A stretch of DNA of 64,000 nucleotides, taken from contig JACPTK010000096.1 of the NCBI GenBank assembly GCA_016192825.1, positions 1-64,000 on the forward strand, given 5' to 3'. The stretch's first letter is position 1. Every line of letters starts with the position of its first letter. The notes beneath the pieces were generated by a model. The model was not told the origin of the DNA, ran no database searches, and worked only from the letters and a program-made list of their open reading frames with translations. Of this stretch, positions 51,636 to 59,626 are shown one piece after another. The stretch comes from Betaproteobacteria bacterium (GTDB lineage: Bacteria; Pseudomonadota; Gammaproteobacteria; Burkholderiales; SG8-41). The position numbers and the translations under genes are program-made.

Positions 51636-51662
51636 AAAGGCACAAGGCACAAGGCACAAGGC
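51636..51662. repeat. AAGGCAC repeat before the UbiD gene
   Basis: AAGGCACAAGGCACAAGGC, then ACAAGGCAAAAC: a 7-bp unit (AAGGCAC) in about three copies. Confidence 0.75.
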
Positions 51663-51749
51663 AAAACGACAGCAGCCGGCTAGCCAGCGGCTGCGCGGCC
51701 CACATTTGCCTATAATGCCGTCAGTTCCGTCCAGAAACGATGATTTCCG

Positions 51750-53204
51750 ATGAGACGCTTAGAGAAAGGCAACCCGCTCGACCTCCGCGCCTGGCTCGAC
51801 GAGGCGCGCAAGCTCGGCGAGGTAAAGGACGTGCGCGGCGCCGACTGGAACCTGGAGCTCGGCGCGATCAGCGAGCTGAACGTCAAGAAGGAATCGCCGC
51901 CGGCGCTGCTGTTCGACGAGATTGCCGGCTACCCGAAGGGGTTCCGCGTCCTCACCTGCAGCACCAGCAGCGCCGCCAAGCTCTCGTCGATCCTGCGTCT
52001 CGGAATCGAGAAGTCGCACGGCGGCCTGGTGCAGAAGCTGCGCGGCCTGCCGAAGCAGTGGCAGGGCGAAGCGGTCAATTACGATCCTGTTTTCGTCGAG
52101 AACAGCCCTGCTTTTGAAAATATTCAGGGAGAAGGGAAGGTGGATCTTTTCACCTTTCCTTCTCCCTTTTGGCACGAGAAGGACGGCGGACGCTACATCG
52201 GCACCGGCTGCTGCGTCGTCACGAAGGACTTCGATTCCGACTGGGTGAACGTCGGCACCTACCGCGTCCAGGTCCACGACCGGAACCACGTCGGGCTCGA
52301 CATGGTGCCGGGCAAGCACGGAGCGATCCAGTACGACAAGTACATGAAAGCGGGCAAGCCGTTCCCGGTCGCAATCGTGTGCGGGGCCGACCCGCTCGGC
52401 TACCTGATTTCGGGCATCGAAGTGCCGTTCGGGATGTGCGAGTACAACTACATCGGCGCGATCCTGGGAGAGCCGGTGGCGGTCGTGAAAGGCCAGGTGA
52501 CGGGACTGCCGTTTCCCGCAGCTTCTGAGATCGTGCTCGAAGGCTGGGCGCACCCCGGCGACGTGCGCACCGAAGGGCCGTTCGGAGAATTTCACGGCTA
52601 CTATCCGGGCAAGGCCTCGACCGCGCCCGCGGTCACGATCGAGCGCATCTACTACCGCAATAGCCCGATCGTGGTGGGGAGCCCGCCCGCGAAACCGCCC
52701 AACGATTATTCGTACTCGAAGGCGGTGATGCGCTCTGCCATGCTGTTCGACGCACTGGAGGCGGCCGGCGTGCCGGACGTTGCGGCGGTGTGGGCGCACG
52801 AGATCGGGGGCGCGCGCATGTTCAACGTAGTGGCGATCAAGCAGCGCTACGCCGGGCATGCGAAGCAGGCGGGGCACATCCTCAACCAGTGCGGGGTCGC
52901 GGCTTACATGTCGCGCTACTCGGTGGTGGTGGACGAGGACATCGACCCGTCCAACCTGCAGGAAGTCATGTGGGCGGTCGCCACGCGCACCGATCCGGTG
53001 GTGGACATCGACATCATCCAGCGCGGCATGGGCTCGAAGAACGACCCGATGTACGTCGCCTATCCCTACCAGGCGCCGTTCAGCTCGAAGGCGATCATCG
53101 ACGCCTGCCGGCCGTTCGACCACCTGCACGAGTTTCCCGAGGTGGCGGAGGCGAGCAAGGAACTGCAGGAAAAGGTCCGGAAGAAGTGGAAGGACCTTTT
53201 CTGA
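51750..53204 (+). CDS. UbiD-family decarboxylase
   Basis: This 484-aa protein has the UbiD pattern: GAISELNVKKESPPALLFDEIAGYPKGFRVL, then IVCGADPLGYLISGIEVPFGMCEYNYIGAILGEPVAVVKGQVTGLPFPAASEIVLEGWAHPGDVRTEGPFGEFHGYYPG. The last part includes the E-x-P-F-x-E motif that binds metal and prenylated FMN. These enzymes (de)carboxylate aromatic, heteroaromatic or 3-hydroxybenzoate-type acids. The ATG at 51750 begins the protein. The partner UbiX is not seen here. Its match to the molybdenum hydroxylase cluster is positional only. Confidence 0.92.
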   Translation: MRRLEKGNPLDLRAWLDEARKLGEVKDVRGADWNLELGAISELNVKKESPPALLFDEIAGYPKGFRVLTCSTSSAAKLSSILRLGIEKSHGGLVQKLRGLPKQWQGEAVNYDPVFVENSPAFENIQGEGKVDLFTFPSPFWHEKDGGRYIGTGCCVVTKDFDSDWVNVGTYRVQVHDRNHVGLDMVPGKHGAIQYDKYMKAGKPFPVAIVCGADPLGYLISGIEVPFGMCEYNYIGAILGEPVAVVKGQVTGLPFPAASEIVLEGWAHPGDVRTEGPFGEFHGYYPGKASTAPAVTIERIYYRNSPIVVGSPPAKPPNDYSYSKAVMRSAMLFDALEAAGVPDVAAVWAHEIGGARMFNVVAIKQRYAGHAKQAGHILNQCGVAAYMSRYSVVVDEDIDPSNLQEVMWAVATRTDPVVDIDIIQRGMGSKNDPMYVAYPYQAPFSSKAIIDACRPFDHLHEFPEVAEASKELQEKVRKKWKDLF

Positions 53205-53211
53205 GTGACGC

Positions 53212-53246
53212 TGTAAAAAAAGACGAGGGGTTGCCCCCCCCCGTCT
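53212..53246 (-). terminator. Rho-independent terminator (minus strand)
   Basis: On the minus strand, AGACGGGGGGGGCAACCCC with the closing TCGTCT is followed by TTTTTTT. It is a GC-rich hairpin followed by a T-run after the stop of the secreted protein gene at 53273. Confidence 0.75.
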
Positions 53247-53272
53247 CTTGCCGCCCGTTGCGGGGCGTTCGG

Positions 53273-53833
53273 CTATTTCAGAATAAAGCCGAGCGACTTC
53301 GCGATCGCGCCCCAGCCCATGCCTTTCGCGCGCTGCTGCAGTATGCCGGGATCCCCCATCAGCACGGCATAAATCTGCTTGGGCTCGGCCTTGGAAATGT
53401 TGCTATGCGTCAGCACCGCTTCCATCAGCGCGAGCGCGATGTCCACGTTCCCCAGGCTCATGTTCCCGGTTGGCGGCGTGAACGTGACCCTCGGCGGGGC
53501 CGGGGGCGGGGGCGGCGGCGGCGGCGGGGGTGCGCCGGGTTTGAGCAATGCCGGGGGCGGCGGAGGCGGCGGTAGCGCCGTCCCGACCAGCGTAACCTCA
53601 TCCCCGGTGTCCAACCCGTTGACGAGCGACTTGGCGTTTTCGGCCGACCCGACGAGCGTGGTGTAGCGCTGAATCAGCGCTTCAGCGGTCAGCTTGCCTT
53701 TGCCCGCCAAAGTTGGTACGAGCGAGGTGCCGCCCTTGCTGGCTCCCTTGCCGCTACCTTGTGCGTTCGCCGCGACGGATACCGCGAGCAATACACTCCC
53801 CAGTATCAGTACTGGCGCTGTTTTCTTGAACAT
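53273..53833 (-). CDS. Unknown secreted Pro-rich protein
   Basis: This 186-aa protein has a signal peptide (MFKKTAPVLILGSVLLAVSVAANAQ), a Gly/Ser-rich region, a segment with LTAEALIQRYTTLVGSAENAKSLVNGLDTGDEVTLVG, two Pro-rich tracts (PPPPPPPAL and PPPPPPPPPAPP), and a C-terminal domain (NVDIALALMEAVLTHSNISKAEPKQIYAVLMG). It is probably periplasmic. The ATG at 53833 has AAGGAG 6 bases upstream. It is followed by a strong terminator. Function unknown. Confidence 0.75.
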   Translation of the reverse strand: MFKKTAPVLILGSVLLAVSVAANAQGSGKGASKGGTSLVPTLAGKGKLTAEALIQRYTTLVGSAENAKSLVNGLDTGDEVTLVGTALPPPPPPPALLKPGAPPPPPPPPPPAPPRVTFTPPTGNMSLGNVDIALALMEAVLTHSNISKAEPKQIYAVLMGDPGILQQRAKGMGWGAIAKSLGFILK

Positions 53834-54081
53834 TTGCGCTCCTTGTCTATAGAGTGAGCCGTTCTGGCCCTGCACGAATGATAGGTTGACGGAATCAGGC
53901 TGCGGAAGGCTATTTCGTCACGAATCCCAAAAATCTGGGGCGCCGCCAAGTCGCCCACCCGTGCTCAAAATGACGAGGGCCGTCAGAAACTGCCGCTGGT
54001 GGGTACGGCATGATGGTGGACCGATTCTACAACATTTTGATTATACAAGGCTCTTTTAAATTTCCGGCACCTGCTCTCGCT

Positions 54082-54462
54082 TCACCCTTCGTCGTCGGGC
54101 GCTCCGCCCGCGACCGCGAGGTCTTCCTGGCGGATCTTGTCCGCGTTGAAGCGCGCCGCGCGCTCGCGCATCGTCTTCAGCACGTCCTCCAGCGGCGGCG
54201 AGTCGCCCTGAATCCAGCGCAGCGGATTGATGCGCGCCACCACGAACGCGCGCAGGTAGGGGCTCATGAGCCCACGCGCTTTGAGCTTTGCGACCGCGGC
54301 GGCGACCAGCCCGTCGAGCTCGAACACCTTTTCGGCATGCTTCTCGTGCGCCTGTAGCGCCTTGCGCAGCGATTCGCCCGAAAAGGTCTCGATGCGGCGC
54401 AGGATCGGTGCGTAGGCGCCGCCGGCGAAGTTGCCTTTATTCTCGTTGCACAGGCTGAGCAT
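54082..54462 (-). CDS. Unknown protein, 126 aa (probably interrupted gene)
   Basis: The frame from ATG 54462 gives MLSLCNENKGNFAGGAYAPILRRIETFSGESL..., a helical protein with a conserved appearance (Cys near the N-terminus, INPLRWIQ near the end). Codons upstream in the same frame (reading AGAEAALV) also look protein-like, up to a stop about 90 bases upstream, with no start codon there. An overlapping frame supplies a signal peptide (54560-54462). A frameshift may have split one secreted protein in two. Alternatively it is translated from ATG 54462 by coupling (TGATG overlap). Family not assigned. Confidence 0.6.
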   Translation of the reverse strand: MLSLCNENKGNFAGGAYAPILRRIETFSGESLRKALQAHEKHAEKVFELDGLVAAAVAKLKARGLMSPYLRAFVVARINPLRWIQGDSPPLEDVLKTMRERAARFNADKIRQEDLAVAGGAPDDEG

Positions 54463-54560
54463 CACCAGCGCCGCTTCTGCGCCTGCTGCGCAAACACAGG
54501 GCCGGTGATCAACGAAAGTGCAATCGCAATCACCACTATCGAAAGTGATCCGCTACTCAT
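54462..54560 (-). CDS. 32-aa signal-peptide frame ahead of the 126-aa gene
   Basis: ATG 54560 to TGA 54462. The peptide MSSGSLSIVVIAIALSL... continues LITGPVFAQQ and has a classic signal peptide with an AxA-type cleavage site (VFA-QQ), then only seven residues to the stop. The stop overlaps the next start as TGATG. Inserting one base in the GCAGAAGCGGCGCTGG region would fuse it to the downstream protein, so this may be a frameshifted gene or a short coupled leader. Confidence 0.5.
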   Translation of the reverse strand: MSSGSLSIVVIAIALSLITGPVFAQQAQKRRW

Positions 54561-54671
54561 CACCGCTTTACCATAGGCGGAAGTACGTTAACGGTCGCTA
54601 GACTTTCGTGCTTCAATTTCTCGGTGTTGAAATCACTGTGAACTATACAAGGGTTTCAATATGTGCCCTAC

Positions 54672-55637
54672 TTACTTAAATCCTTCCGCCGATCGCGACT
54701 TGGGCTTAAGGTTGATAAGTGGTTGCTTGTGCAAACGATCCAAGACACGCTTCCCAAACTTTTTTTCTAGCGACCCAATAAAGGTCGGCTCGATGGATGC
54801 GACATAAGCTAGATTCCCTCGAAGGTATGCGGTCTTCTTTTCGTCGAGTCTGTCGGTGCTAAATAGATACACAAGTGTTCTAAGCATTCTCTTCTTTGCG
54901 CGCCCGACCGACAACCGCTTGTCCGAGGTCAGCACGACTCCAGTAACTAACCGGAGCCTTTTTCTTGACGTGAAGACAGTCTTTTCTGGATTAATCTTAA
55001 GTCTTGGATACGGAAGCGCACTCAGACAGCGCCGCACCTCCTTATTAATCTCTGTTAGGAGATTGGGAGTATTTGTTGAGAAAAACAGATCGTCTGCATA
55101 TCGGGTATAGGTCACGCCACGTTGTCTGCAGAACGTGGCAATGGCTAAATCAAATCGGTATAGGATGGAGTTCGAAATCGCGGGGGAGCTTGGGGCCCCA
55201 ATAGTCAGGCGCCCGCGACGACAAACTATCGCTGCAATAAGTCGACAGTCGGTCGGCGTCAATGGGCTGGATAGATCGTTCTGACGATCCTTGAGAAACT
55301 TGTATACATCCTCACTCGTAATAGAAGGGAAGAAGTCTTTTAGGTCTATCTTTAGGAGGAAACTATTCCTGCGATGATTGTTCGCGTGGCCTCGGATGCT
55401 TTTTCCAATCCGATAGGAGTACACAGAGTCGCTCGCTCGGAAGTGAGAGAATAACTTGTCCAAAAGCCACGTCTGGAGGAGCTTCAACTCACGCGCAGGG
55501 TGTTCGATTACCCGTCGCCCCCCGGTTCTCTTGCGAACTGAGTAGACTTTGTACCTGTGCGAGGCTGATACGGCTATCTTGTGAATGTAGGCGGAAGAGA
55601 GGCCCATGTCCGCTGCCATTCTGCTCAGAAGTGTCAC
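54672..55637 (-). CDS. Retron reverse transcriptase (Ec86/St85 type)
   Basis: This 321-aa reverse transcriptase has the finger/palm motifs: GHANNHRR (83-90), KIDLKDFFPS with catalytic Asp98, GAPSSP (148-153), YADD (180-183), and the retron-specific VTG (231-233). Length matches the Ec86 enzyme (about 320 aa), without maturase or endonuclease domains. It uses the 2'-OH of a branching G in its ncRNA to prime DNA (msDNA). The start is GTG 55637, overlapping the effector stop by 4 bp. Base content is well below the neighbours, which suggests recent acquisition. Confidence 0.95.
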   Translation of the reverse strand: MTLLSRMAADMGLSSAYIHKIAVSASHRYKVYSVRKRTGGRRVIEHPARELKLLQTWLLDKLFSHFRASDSVYSYRIGKSIRGHANNHRRNSFLLKIDLKDFFPSITSEDVYKFLKDRQNDLSSPLTPTDCRLIAAIVCRRGRLTIGAPSSPAISNSILYRFDLAIATFCRQRGVTYTRYADDLFFSTNTPNLLTEINKEVRRCLSALPYPRLKINPEKTVFTSRKRLRLVTGVVLTSDKRLSVGRAKKRMLRTLVYLFSTDRLDEKKTAYLRGNLAYVASIEPTFIGSLEKKFGKRVLDRLHKQPLINLKPKSRSAEGFK

Positions 55638-56539
55638 TGAATCCTCCCGAGAATGGAAAAGCGGTCTGGATCGTATTTCTTGTAGTGCTGGGCGATTTTT
55701 GCCTGAAGAGATTCGATATCGAAGTGCTCATACTCCAAAAAGCGTTTAGATCTTTGCGTTGGCACGAAATAATCTGGATCATGGCGGTCTCTGGCAACCA
55801 GTTGAGCTGCACAAAGAATTGAAACTAATTCTCTCAGTTCGGATCGATGCGCTGTCCCGAACGCAGTTTTTATGCAAATCTCTAAATCTAGTAGATCAAT
55901 AGCACCGAAGATATTCACGATCTCAGCTATGACCAAGAACCGGTCTTTGGGGGACATCGCCTTGTAGGGCTTATACCGGAATGGTTCCCTGTGCTGGCGT
56001 TTGGAAGTGATCCGCATCAACCTGTTTATGACTAAATCGAAACGCGGTTTATTGCTATCTTTCCTGAGCAATATCGTAGATCGAAATATTGAGTCTTGGT
56101 CCACGGCTGCGATGGGGCCGAGTGTCAAGAACGAATCGCTTTGATACGTATCCGAGTTAACAATCAACGTCCGCTTACGGATTTGACGGTCGTGCGCAAA
56201 GTAACCCAATTCCGCATAGGATCCGGGGCTCTCTGGAAAAATTACGATACTATCGAAAACGTTGGCAATTAATTTTTCGAGTTTTCCCAAGTTTATGAAA
56301 TCTGGGTCGCGGTGAGAAAAGAGATCAACAAGAGCATCTTCTGCACGAAATATTGCGAGTTTCGATTTTGAATTACCTACGAACTGGATAAAGCGGGGCC
56401 GCAAATCCTTTTTCTTGTTGCCGCCACACACAAAAGCGATGTGTGTTCGCAAAGAAAAAAAGATTCTTCTCTTCTGAAAAAGGGAACGGACCTCCCCAAG
56501 CAGCGGTCGGCTGCTTGGGTGGTCCAAAGAGTGCGGCAT
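55634..56539 (-). CDS. Retron effector (nucleoside deoxyribosyltransferase-like)
   Basis: This 301-aa protein has FVCGG near residue 36 and FPESPGSYAELGYFAHD near 102-115, the nucleoside-deoxyribosyltransferase/N-glycosidase fold seen in the retron Ec86 and St85 effectors. The C-terminal third (residues 190-300) looks like a winged helix. In Ec86, the effector is kept inactive by msDNA-RT and when freed damages nucleotides and kills the infected cell (abortive infection). The start ATG 56539 lies 13 bases after the predicted ncRNA end with AGAGGG as Shine-Dalgarno. Order ncRNA-effector-RT is that of Ec86. Confidence 0.92.
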   Translation of the reverse strand: MPHSLDHPSSRPLLGEVRSLFQKRRIFFSLRTHIAFVCGGNKKKDLRPRFIQFVGNSKSKLAIFRAEDALVDLFSHRDPDFINLGKLEKLIANVFDSIVIFPESPGSYAELGYFAHDRQIRKRTLIVNSDTYQSDSFLTLGPIAAVDQDSIFRSTILLRKDSNKPRFDLVINRLMRITSKRQHREPFRYKPYKAMSPKDRFLVIAEIVNIFGAIDLLDLEICIKTAFGTAHRSELRELVSILCAAQLVARDRHDPDYFVPTQRSKRFLEYEHFDIESLQAKIAQHYKKYDPDRFSILGRIQ

Positions 56540-56551
56540 TAAAAGCCCTCT

Positions 56552-56758
56552 TACTTGAGGCGTGGCGATTTAGCAGAAAAAGCTGAATCGCCCTCAGGCG
56601 ATTCCGCTTTTTCTGCTAAATCGCCAGAGAATCTAACGCAATTCAGTTCGGCCTGGCTATACACCCGGCCAAGAGCAACTGCTTATTCTTCGTCCTTCTA
56701 CAGATGCTCAGCTAAGAGGCACCCCATCCTACTCAGCGGCACAATGCCTCGTCAAGTA
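56552..56758 (-). ncRNA. Retron msr-msd RNA (predicted)
   Basis: On the minus strand, 5' a1 TACTTGA (56758-56752) pairs with 3' a2 TCAAGTA (56558-56552). Just after a1 is a 6-bp msr stem (GAGGCA 56750-56745 with TGCCTC 56721-56716); the G at 56750 is a candidate branch. A second msr stem (GGCC pairs, 56673-56647) follows. The msd hairpin, 56625-56564, has a 20-bp perfect arm, one mismatch, 8 bp more (GAATCGCC/GGCGATTC) and a TGAG loop. A flanking CCCTTCT (56773-56767) may pair with AGAGGG, the effector ribosome site. Confidence 0.75.
56564..56625 (-). repeat. msd hairpin (28-bp stem)
   Basis: A 62-nt inverted repeat: 20 bp perfect, one mismatch, 8 bp perfect, 4-base loop. It forms the template for the retron msDNA. 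Confidence 0.9.
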
Positions 56759-56936
56759 TTGCGAGGAGAAGGGTAAATCAAACCGTCAAATTCGGCCCTG
56801 TAGTTCACGGTAGGCATGGAATGCCACCTTTTTGCCTGATATCGCAAGACCCAGCTGTGACCCTCCAGGGCGTGCGTTTCGCGGCTTTCGGTTTGGCAGC
56901 TGCAGCCATGCTAGATCCTATTGATCGGACCGAGTT

Positions 56937-57824
56937 CTACAACGCGCCGATCGCCTGCAGCGCCCGGCGGACTTCCTCGACGCCTTCGGGCGAAAGCGGC
57001 GACTGCGGCGGGAGCGGCGCACCCACCGCGTAGCCCTGGAGTTCGAGCCCGCCCTTGATGCACGCCGCGAGATTGTGCCGGGCGAAAGCCTGGTTGAGAT
57101 TCCACAGCGGGCGCTGGCGCTCCATGGCGGCACCCCAGTCCTTGCGGCGGCAGAGCTCGTAGAGCTCGACGCTCTGCCGCGGCGCGACGCAGGCCGGGCC
57201 GGCCATCCAGCCGACGCCGCCGATCAGCATCACGCAGGCCGGAATGTGCGCGGAGGCGGCGAAGACCTGCATCCGCCCCTCGACCCGGTTGATGATGGAG
57301 AGCAGGCGTCCGGTGTTGAAGGAGGCGTCCTTGATGTAGCGGATGTTCGGAACCCGGCTCAGCCGGTCGATGACGGGCAGGCCCAGGTCCGAGCGCTGGA
57401 AGTTGGGATTGGTGTAGAGCACGACCGGGATCGCCACCGCCTCGGCGATCGCCTTGAAGTACTCGAACACGCCGTCGTCGGACAGCGGGAAATAGGCTTC
57501 CAGGATGGCGAGGATGCCGCTGCAGCCCAGGCGCTCGAATTCGCGCGACTGCATCACTGCGTCGGCGATCGTCGTCGAGGCGACGCCCGCGACGACGGGA
57601 ACCCGGCCCTTCGCCGCCGCGACCACGGTCTCGACGATGCGCCGCCGCTGCGGCCACGACAGGTAGGCGAATTCACCGGTGGAGCCGAGCGGAGTCAGCC
57701 CATGCACACCGGCCTTGACCAGGTGCTCGCAAAGCCGCGCCAGGACATCCGCCTTGACCTCGCCGGCGGCGTCGATCGGCGAAACGAGATAGGGGAAAAC
57801 GCCGTGAAACGCCGCATCAGCCAT
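56937..57824 (-). CDS. Dihydrodipicolinate synthase (DapA) family aldolase
   Basis: This 295-aa protein has the DapA/NAL family pattern [58 protein letters not shown] (GSTGE), VVLYTNPNF with the conserved Tyr, and [10 protein letters not shown] with the Schiff-base Lys. These aldolases or dehydratases act on pyruvate-linked or sugar-acid substrates; nothing here shows that it makes lysine. The start ATG 57824 is preceded by a short gap to a 15-bp repeat array. Confidence 0.88.
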   Translation of the reverse strand: MADAAFHGVFPYLVSPIDAAGEVKADVLARLCEHLVKAGVHGLTPLGSTGEFAYLSWPQRRRIVETVVAAAKGRVPVVAGVASTTIADAVMQSREFERLGCSGILAILEAYFPLSDDGVFEYFKAIAEAVAIPVVLYTNPNFQRSDLGLPVIDRLSRVPNIRYIKDASFNTGRLLSIINRVEGRMQVFAASAHIPACVMLIGGVGWMAGPACVAPRQSVELYELCRRKDWGAAMERQRPLWNLNQAFARHNLAACIKGGLELQGYAVGAPLPPQSPLSPEGVEEVRRALQAIGAL

Positions 57825-57889
57825 CTCGTGCCCTTGCCGAAATCATGACCAGGCCGCGCGGCGTTCCGGAACACGAATCGCCCGGTCAC

Positions 57890-58000
57890 GCTTCACCGTG
57901 TCACGCTCCACCATGTCACGCTCCACCATGTCACGCCTCACCATGTCACGCTTCATCATGTCACGCTCCACCATGTCACGCCTCACCATGTCACGCTTCA
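57890..58000. repeat. 15-bp tandem repeat array (single orientation)
   Basis: About seven units: CACGCTTCACCGTGT, CACGCTCCACCATGT, CACGCTCCACCATGT, CACGCCTCACCATGT and so on to CACGCTTCATCAAGC. It is the same family as at 4851-4976 and 6583-6725, but here only one orientation. It ends inside the stop of the small gene at 57991. Confidence 0.9.
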
Positions 58001-58158
58001 TCAAGCCAATGATGCCGCTTGAAGAACTGCACCGCCCGCTCGTGCCGCTCGGCAGCCGCCCGGCTCCGGAACGTGCCGAGATTGCGCCGCTTCCCGGTCC
58101 GCGGATTCTTCTTGCGCGAATACAGGCGATATTTTCCTGATTTGAGCTTGCGGATCAT
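57991..58158 (-). CDS. Small basic protein, 55 aa
   Basis: Start ATG 58158, stop TGA 57991-57993. The sequence MIRKLKSGKYRLYSRKKNPR, then TGKRRNLGTFRSRAAAERHERAVQFFKRHHW, is rich in Arg and Lys and looks like a conserved small family of proteobacteria with an unnamed function. The sequence is too well ordered (codon choice, charge pattern) to be chance. The stop falls in the first unit of a 15-bp array. Confidence 0.75.
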   Translation of the reverse strand: MIRKLKSGKYRLYSRKKNPRTGKRRNLGTFRSRAAAERHERAVQFFKRHHWLDEA

Positions 58159-58233
58159 CTCGTTTGTCCCGACGCAGACACGGGATATGGGCGCAAGGGA
58201 ATCAGGACCATTCGCCGCTCGTTCCGGGAGCGG

Positions 58234-58848
58234 CTACTGTGGTTTCATCCGTCCCGATCCCGCCCGCCTGATCAGTCCTCCAAGACCGCTGGCAATCCAT
58301 CGCCACAGGAAAAAGACGCCCGCGGCGAACGCCGCGATCAGCACCAGGAATACGATGGGGTAGGCGACGGCAAGCCAGAGACCGCCCGGCACCAGCGCGT
58401 CCTCGGAAAAGGACAGCGTCCAGTTGGAGAAGGGTTCCGGAGAAACGTTGACCGCGCCGCGCGCGCCCGCTTTCGTGAGATGCGATCCGGCGCTCAGCGT
58501 GCCGCCCAGGATCGCGGCCGCCGCGGCCACGCCGAGGCCGGTGTCGCCGAACACCGCGGCCGCCAGCGCCGCGCCCGCGGGGATCCGTATGAAGGTGTGG
58601 ACCGCGTCCCACATGCTGTCGAGCCAGGGTGCCTTGTCGGCGAAGAATTCGACCAGCATCATGAAGCCGCTGGCCGTCAGCACGATCGGGCTTGCCAGGA
58701 GCGCGAGGTGCGCGGGGAGCGTGATCCAGCCCATTCGCTCCGCGAGGCCCATCAGGAACAGGACGGCGTACAGGCGCAGTCCGGCGCCCCACGCGAGCGC
58801 GGCGGCCAGCGCGATTTCGGGAAGCAGGCTGGTGACCGTGTCGCTCAT
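58234..58848 (-). CDS. DUF4126-family membrane protein
   Basis: This 204-aa protein has about five hydrophobic segments (LLPEIALAAALAWGAGLRLYAVLFLMGLAERMGW; LALLASPIVLTASGFMMLVEFFADKAPWLDSMWDAVHTFIRIPAGAALAA) and matches DUF4126. It is an inner-membrane protein of unknown function. The start at ATG 58848 (MSDTVTSLLPEIALA) was chosen over 58884, because the first 12 residues there are not family-like. Confidence 0.85.
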   Translation of the reverse strand: MSDTVTSLLPEIALAAALAWGAGLRLYAVLFLMGLAERMGWITLPAHLALLASPIVLTASGFMMLVEFFADKAPWLDSMWDAVHTFIRIPAGAALAAAVFGDTGLGVAAAAAILGGTLSAGSHLTKAGARGAVNVSPEPFSNWTLSFSEDALVPGGLWLAVAYPIVFLVLIAAFAAGVFFLWRWIASGLGGLIRRAGSGRMKPQ

Positions 58849-59032
58849 GCTTGCCTGTCTTGCATCCTGGCGCGGTCGGAACAACCGCCGGCGCCACGCA
58901 ATCGAAAACGCCGCTCATTTGGACGCATGCGAAGCGCTTTTGAGCATCTCGAAGTGACGAGATAAGGATAACGCGCGCGGGGCGTCATGAGGAGCTGGCG
59001 TTCGAGGGCGCCCGCGGATGCTTGACTGACTG

Positions 59033-59497
59033 TCAAAAAAGCCCCGGAATCCAGCGCCTGACGCGCGCAATATAGTCCGCGTAAGGCTGGCCGAAACGCT
59101 CGACGAGGCGCCGTTCGTCCCGCTTCACGCGGAAATGGAACCATATCGCGGTCGCGAGGGTAATGAGCGCGGAGAGTTCCGATCGCAAACTGAGCGTCAG
59201 CCCGAGCAGGAAAATGATGTAGCCGAGATACATCGGATTGCGGCAATACGCGAACGGCCCGGTGGTCACCAGCCGCTCGGGCGGCGTATCCATTCCCGGC
59301 CCGCCGCCCCCGTGTCGAATGCGGTACCGGCCGACCAGCCGGAATTGGAGGTAGCCCCAGGCCAGCAATGGCGGAAACCAGGGCTCGAAGCGCAGCCGCC
59401 CCTCGTTCAGCAGCAATTCCCAGCTCACGACGACGAGAGGGTAGACAAGAAAAGTCCTTATCGACGTGCTGCGCAACCATTTGCTCGCGCGCGCCAT
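59033..59497 (-). CDS. Isoprenylcysteine carboxyl methyltransferase/PEMT family protein
   Basis: This 154-aa membrane protein has the ICMT/phospholipid methyltransferase motif VTTGPFAYCRNPMYLGYIIFLLGLTL, followed by VKRDERRLVERFGQPYADYIARVRRWIPGL. It is a predicted membrane SAM-dependent methyltransferase with four to five helices; the substrate may be a lipid or a small isoprenoid. The start is ATG 59497, with a repeat array immediately upstream and no clear Shine-Dalgarno. Confidence 0.88.
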   Translation of the reverse strand: MARASKWLRSTSIRTFLVYPLVVVSWELLLNEGRLRFEPWFPPLLAWGYLQFRLVGRYRIRHGGGGPGMDTPPERLVTTGPFAYCRNPMYLGYIIFLLGLTLSLRSELSALITLATAIWFHFRVKRDERRLVERFGQPYADYIARVRRWIPGLF

Positions 59498-59504
59498 TCA
59501 GTTT

Positions 59505-59612
59505 GCGTGATGCGTGATGCGTGATGGGTGATGGGTGATACCAAGGCACAAGTCACAAGGAAAATGCAAAATGGTCCGGGTTCTCAATTCCCCTTGCCTT
59601 GTGCCTTTTGTT
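59505..59612. repeat. Repeat block between the 51-aa gene and the methyltransferase gene
   Basis: GCGTGATGCGTGATGCGTGATGG (59513-59538) has a period of 7-8, followed by an inverted pair (GGCACAAGTCACAAGG at 59545-59560; CCTTGCCTTGTGCCTTTTG at 59593-59611). It fills the gap between a small gene and the methyltransferase gene. Confidence 0.75.
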
Positions 59613-59626
59613 TTGATTGCGCTGCC

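Noticed and set aside
54672-55637. Group II intron or DGR reverse transcriptase
   Set aside because: No maturase or endonuclease domain, no template/variable repeat pair nearby, and an NDT-like effector plus msd hairpin fit a retron.
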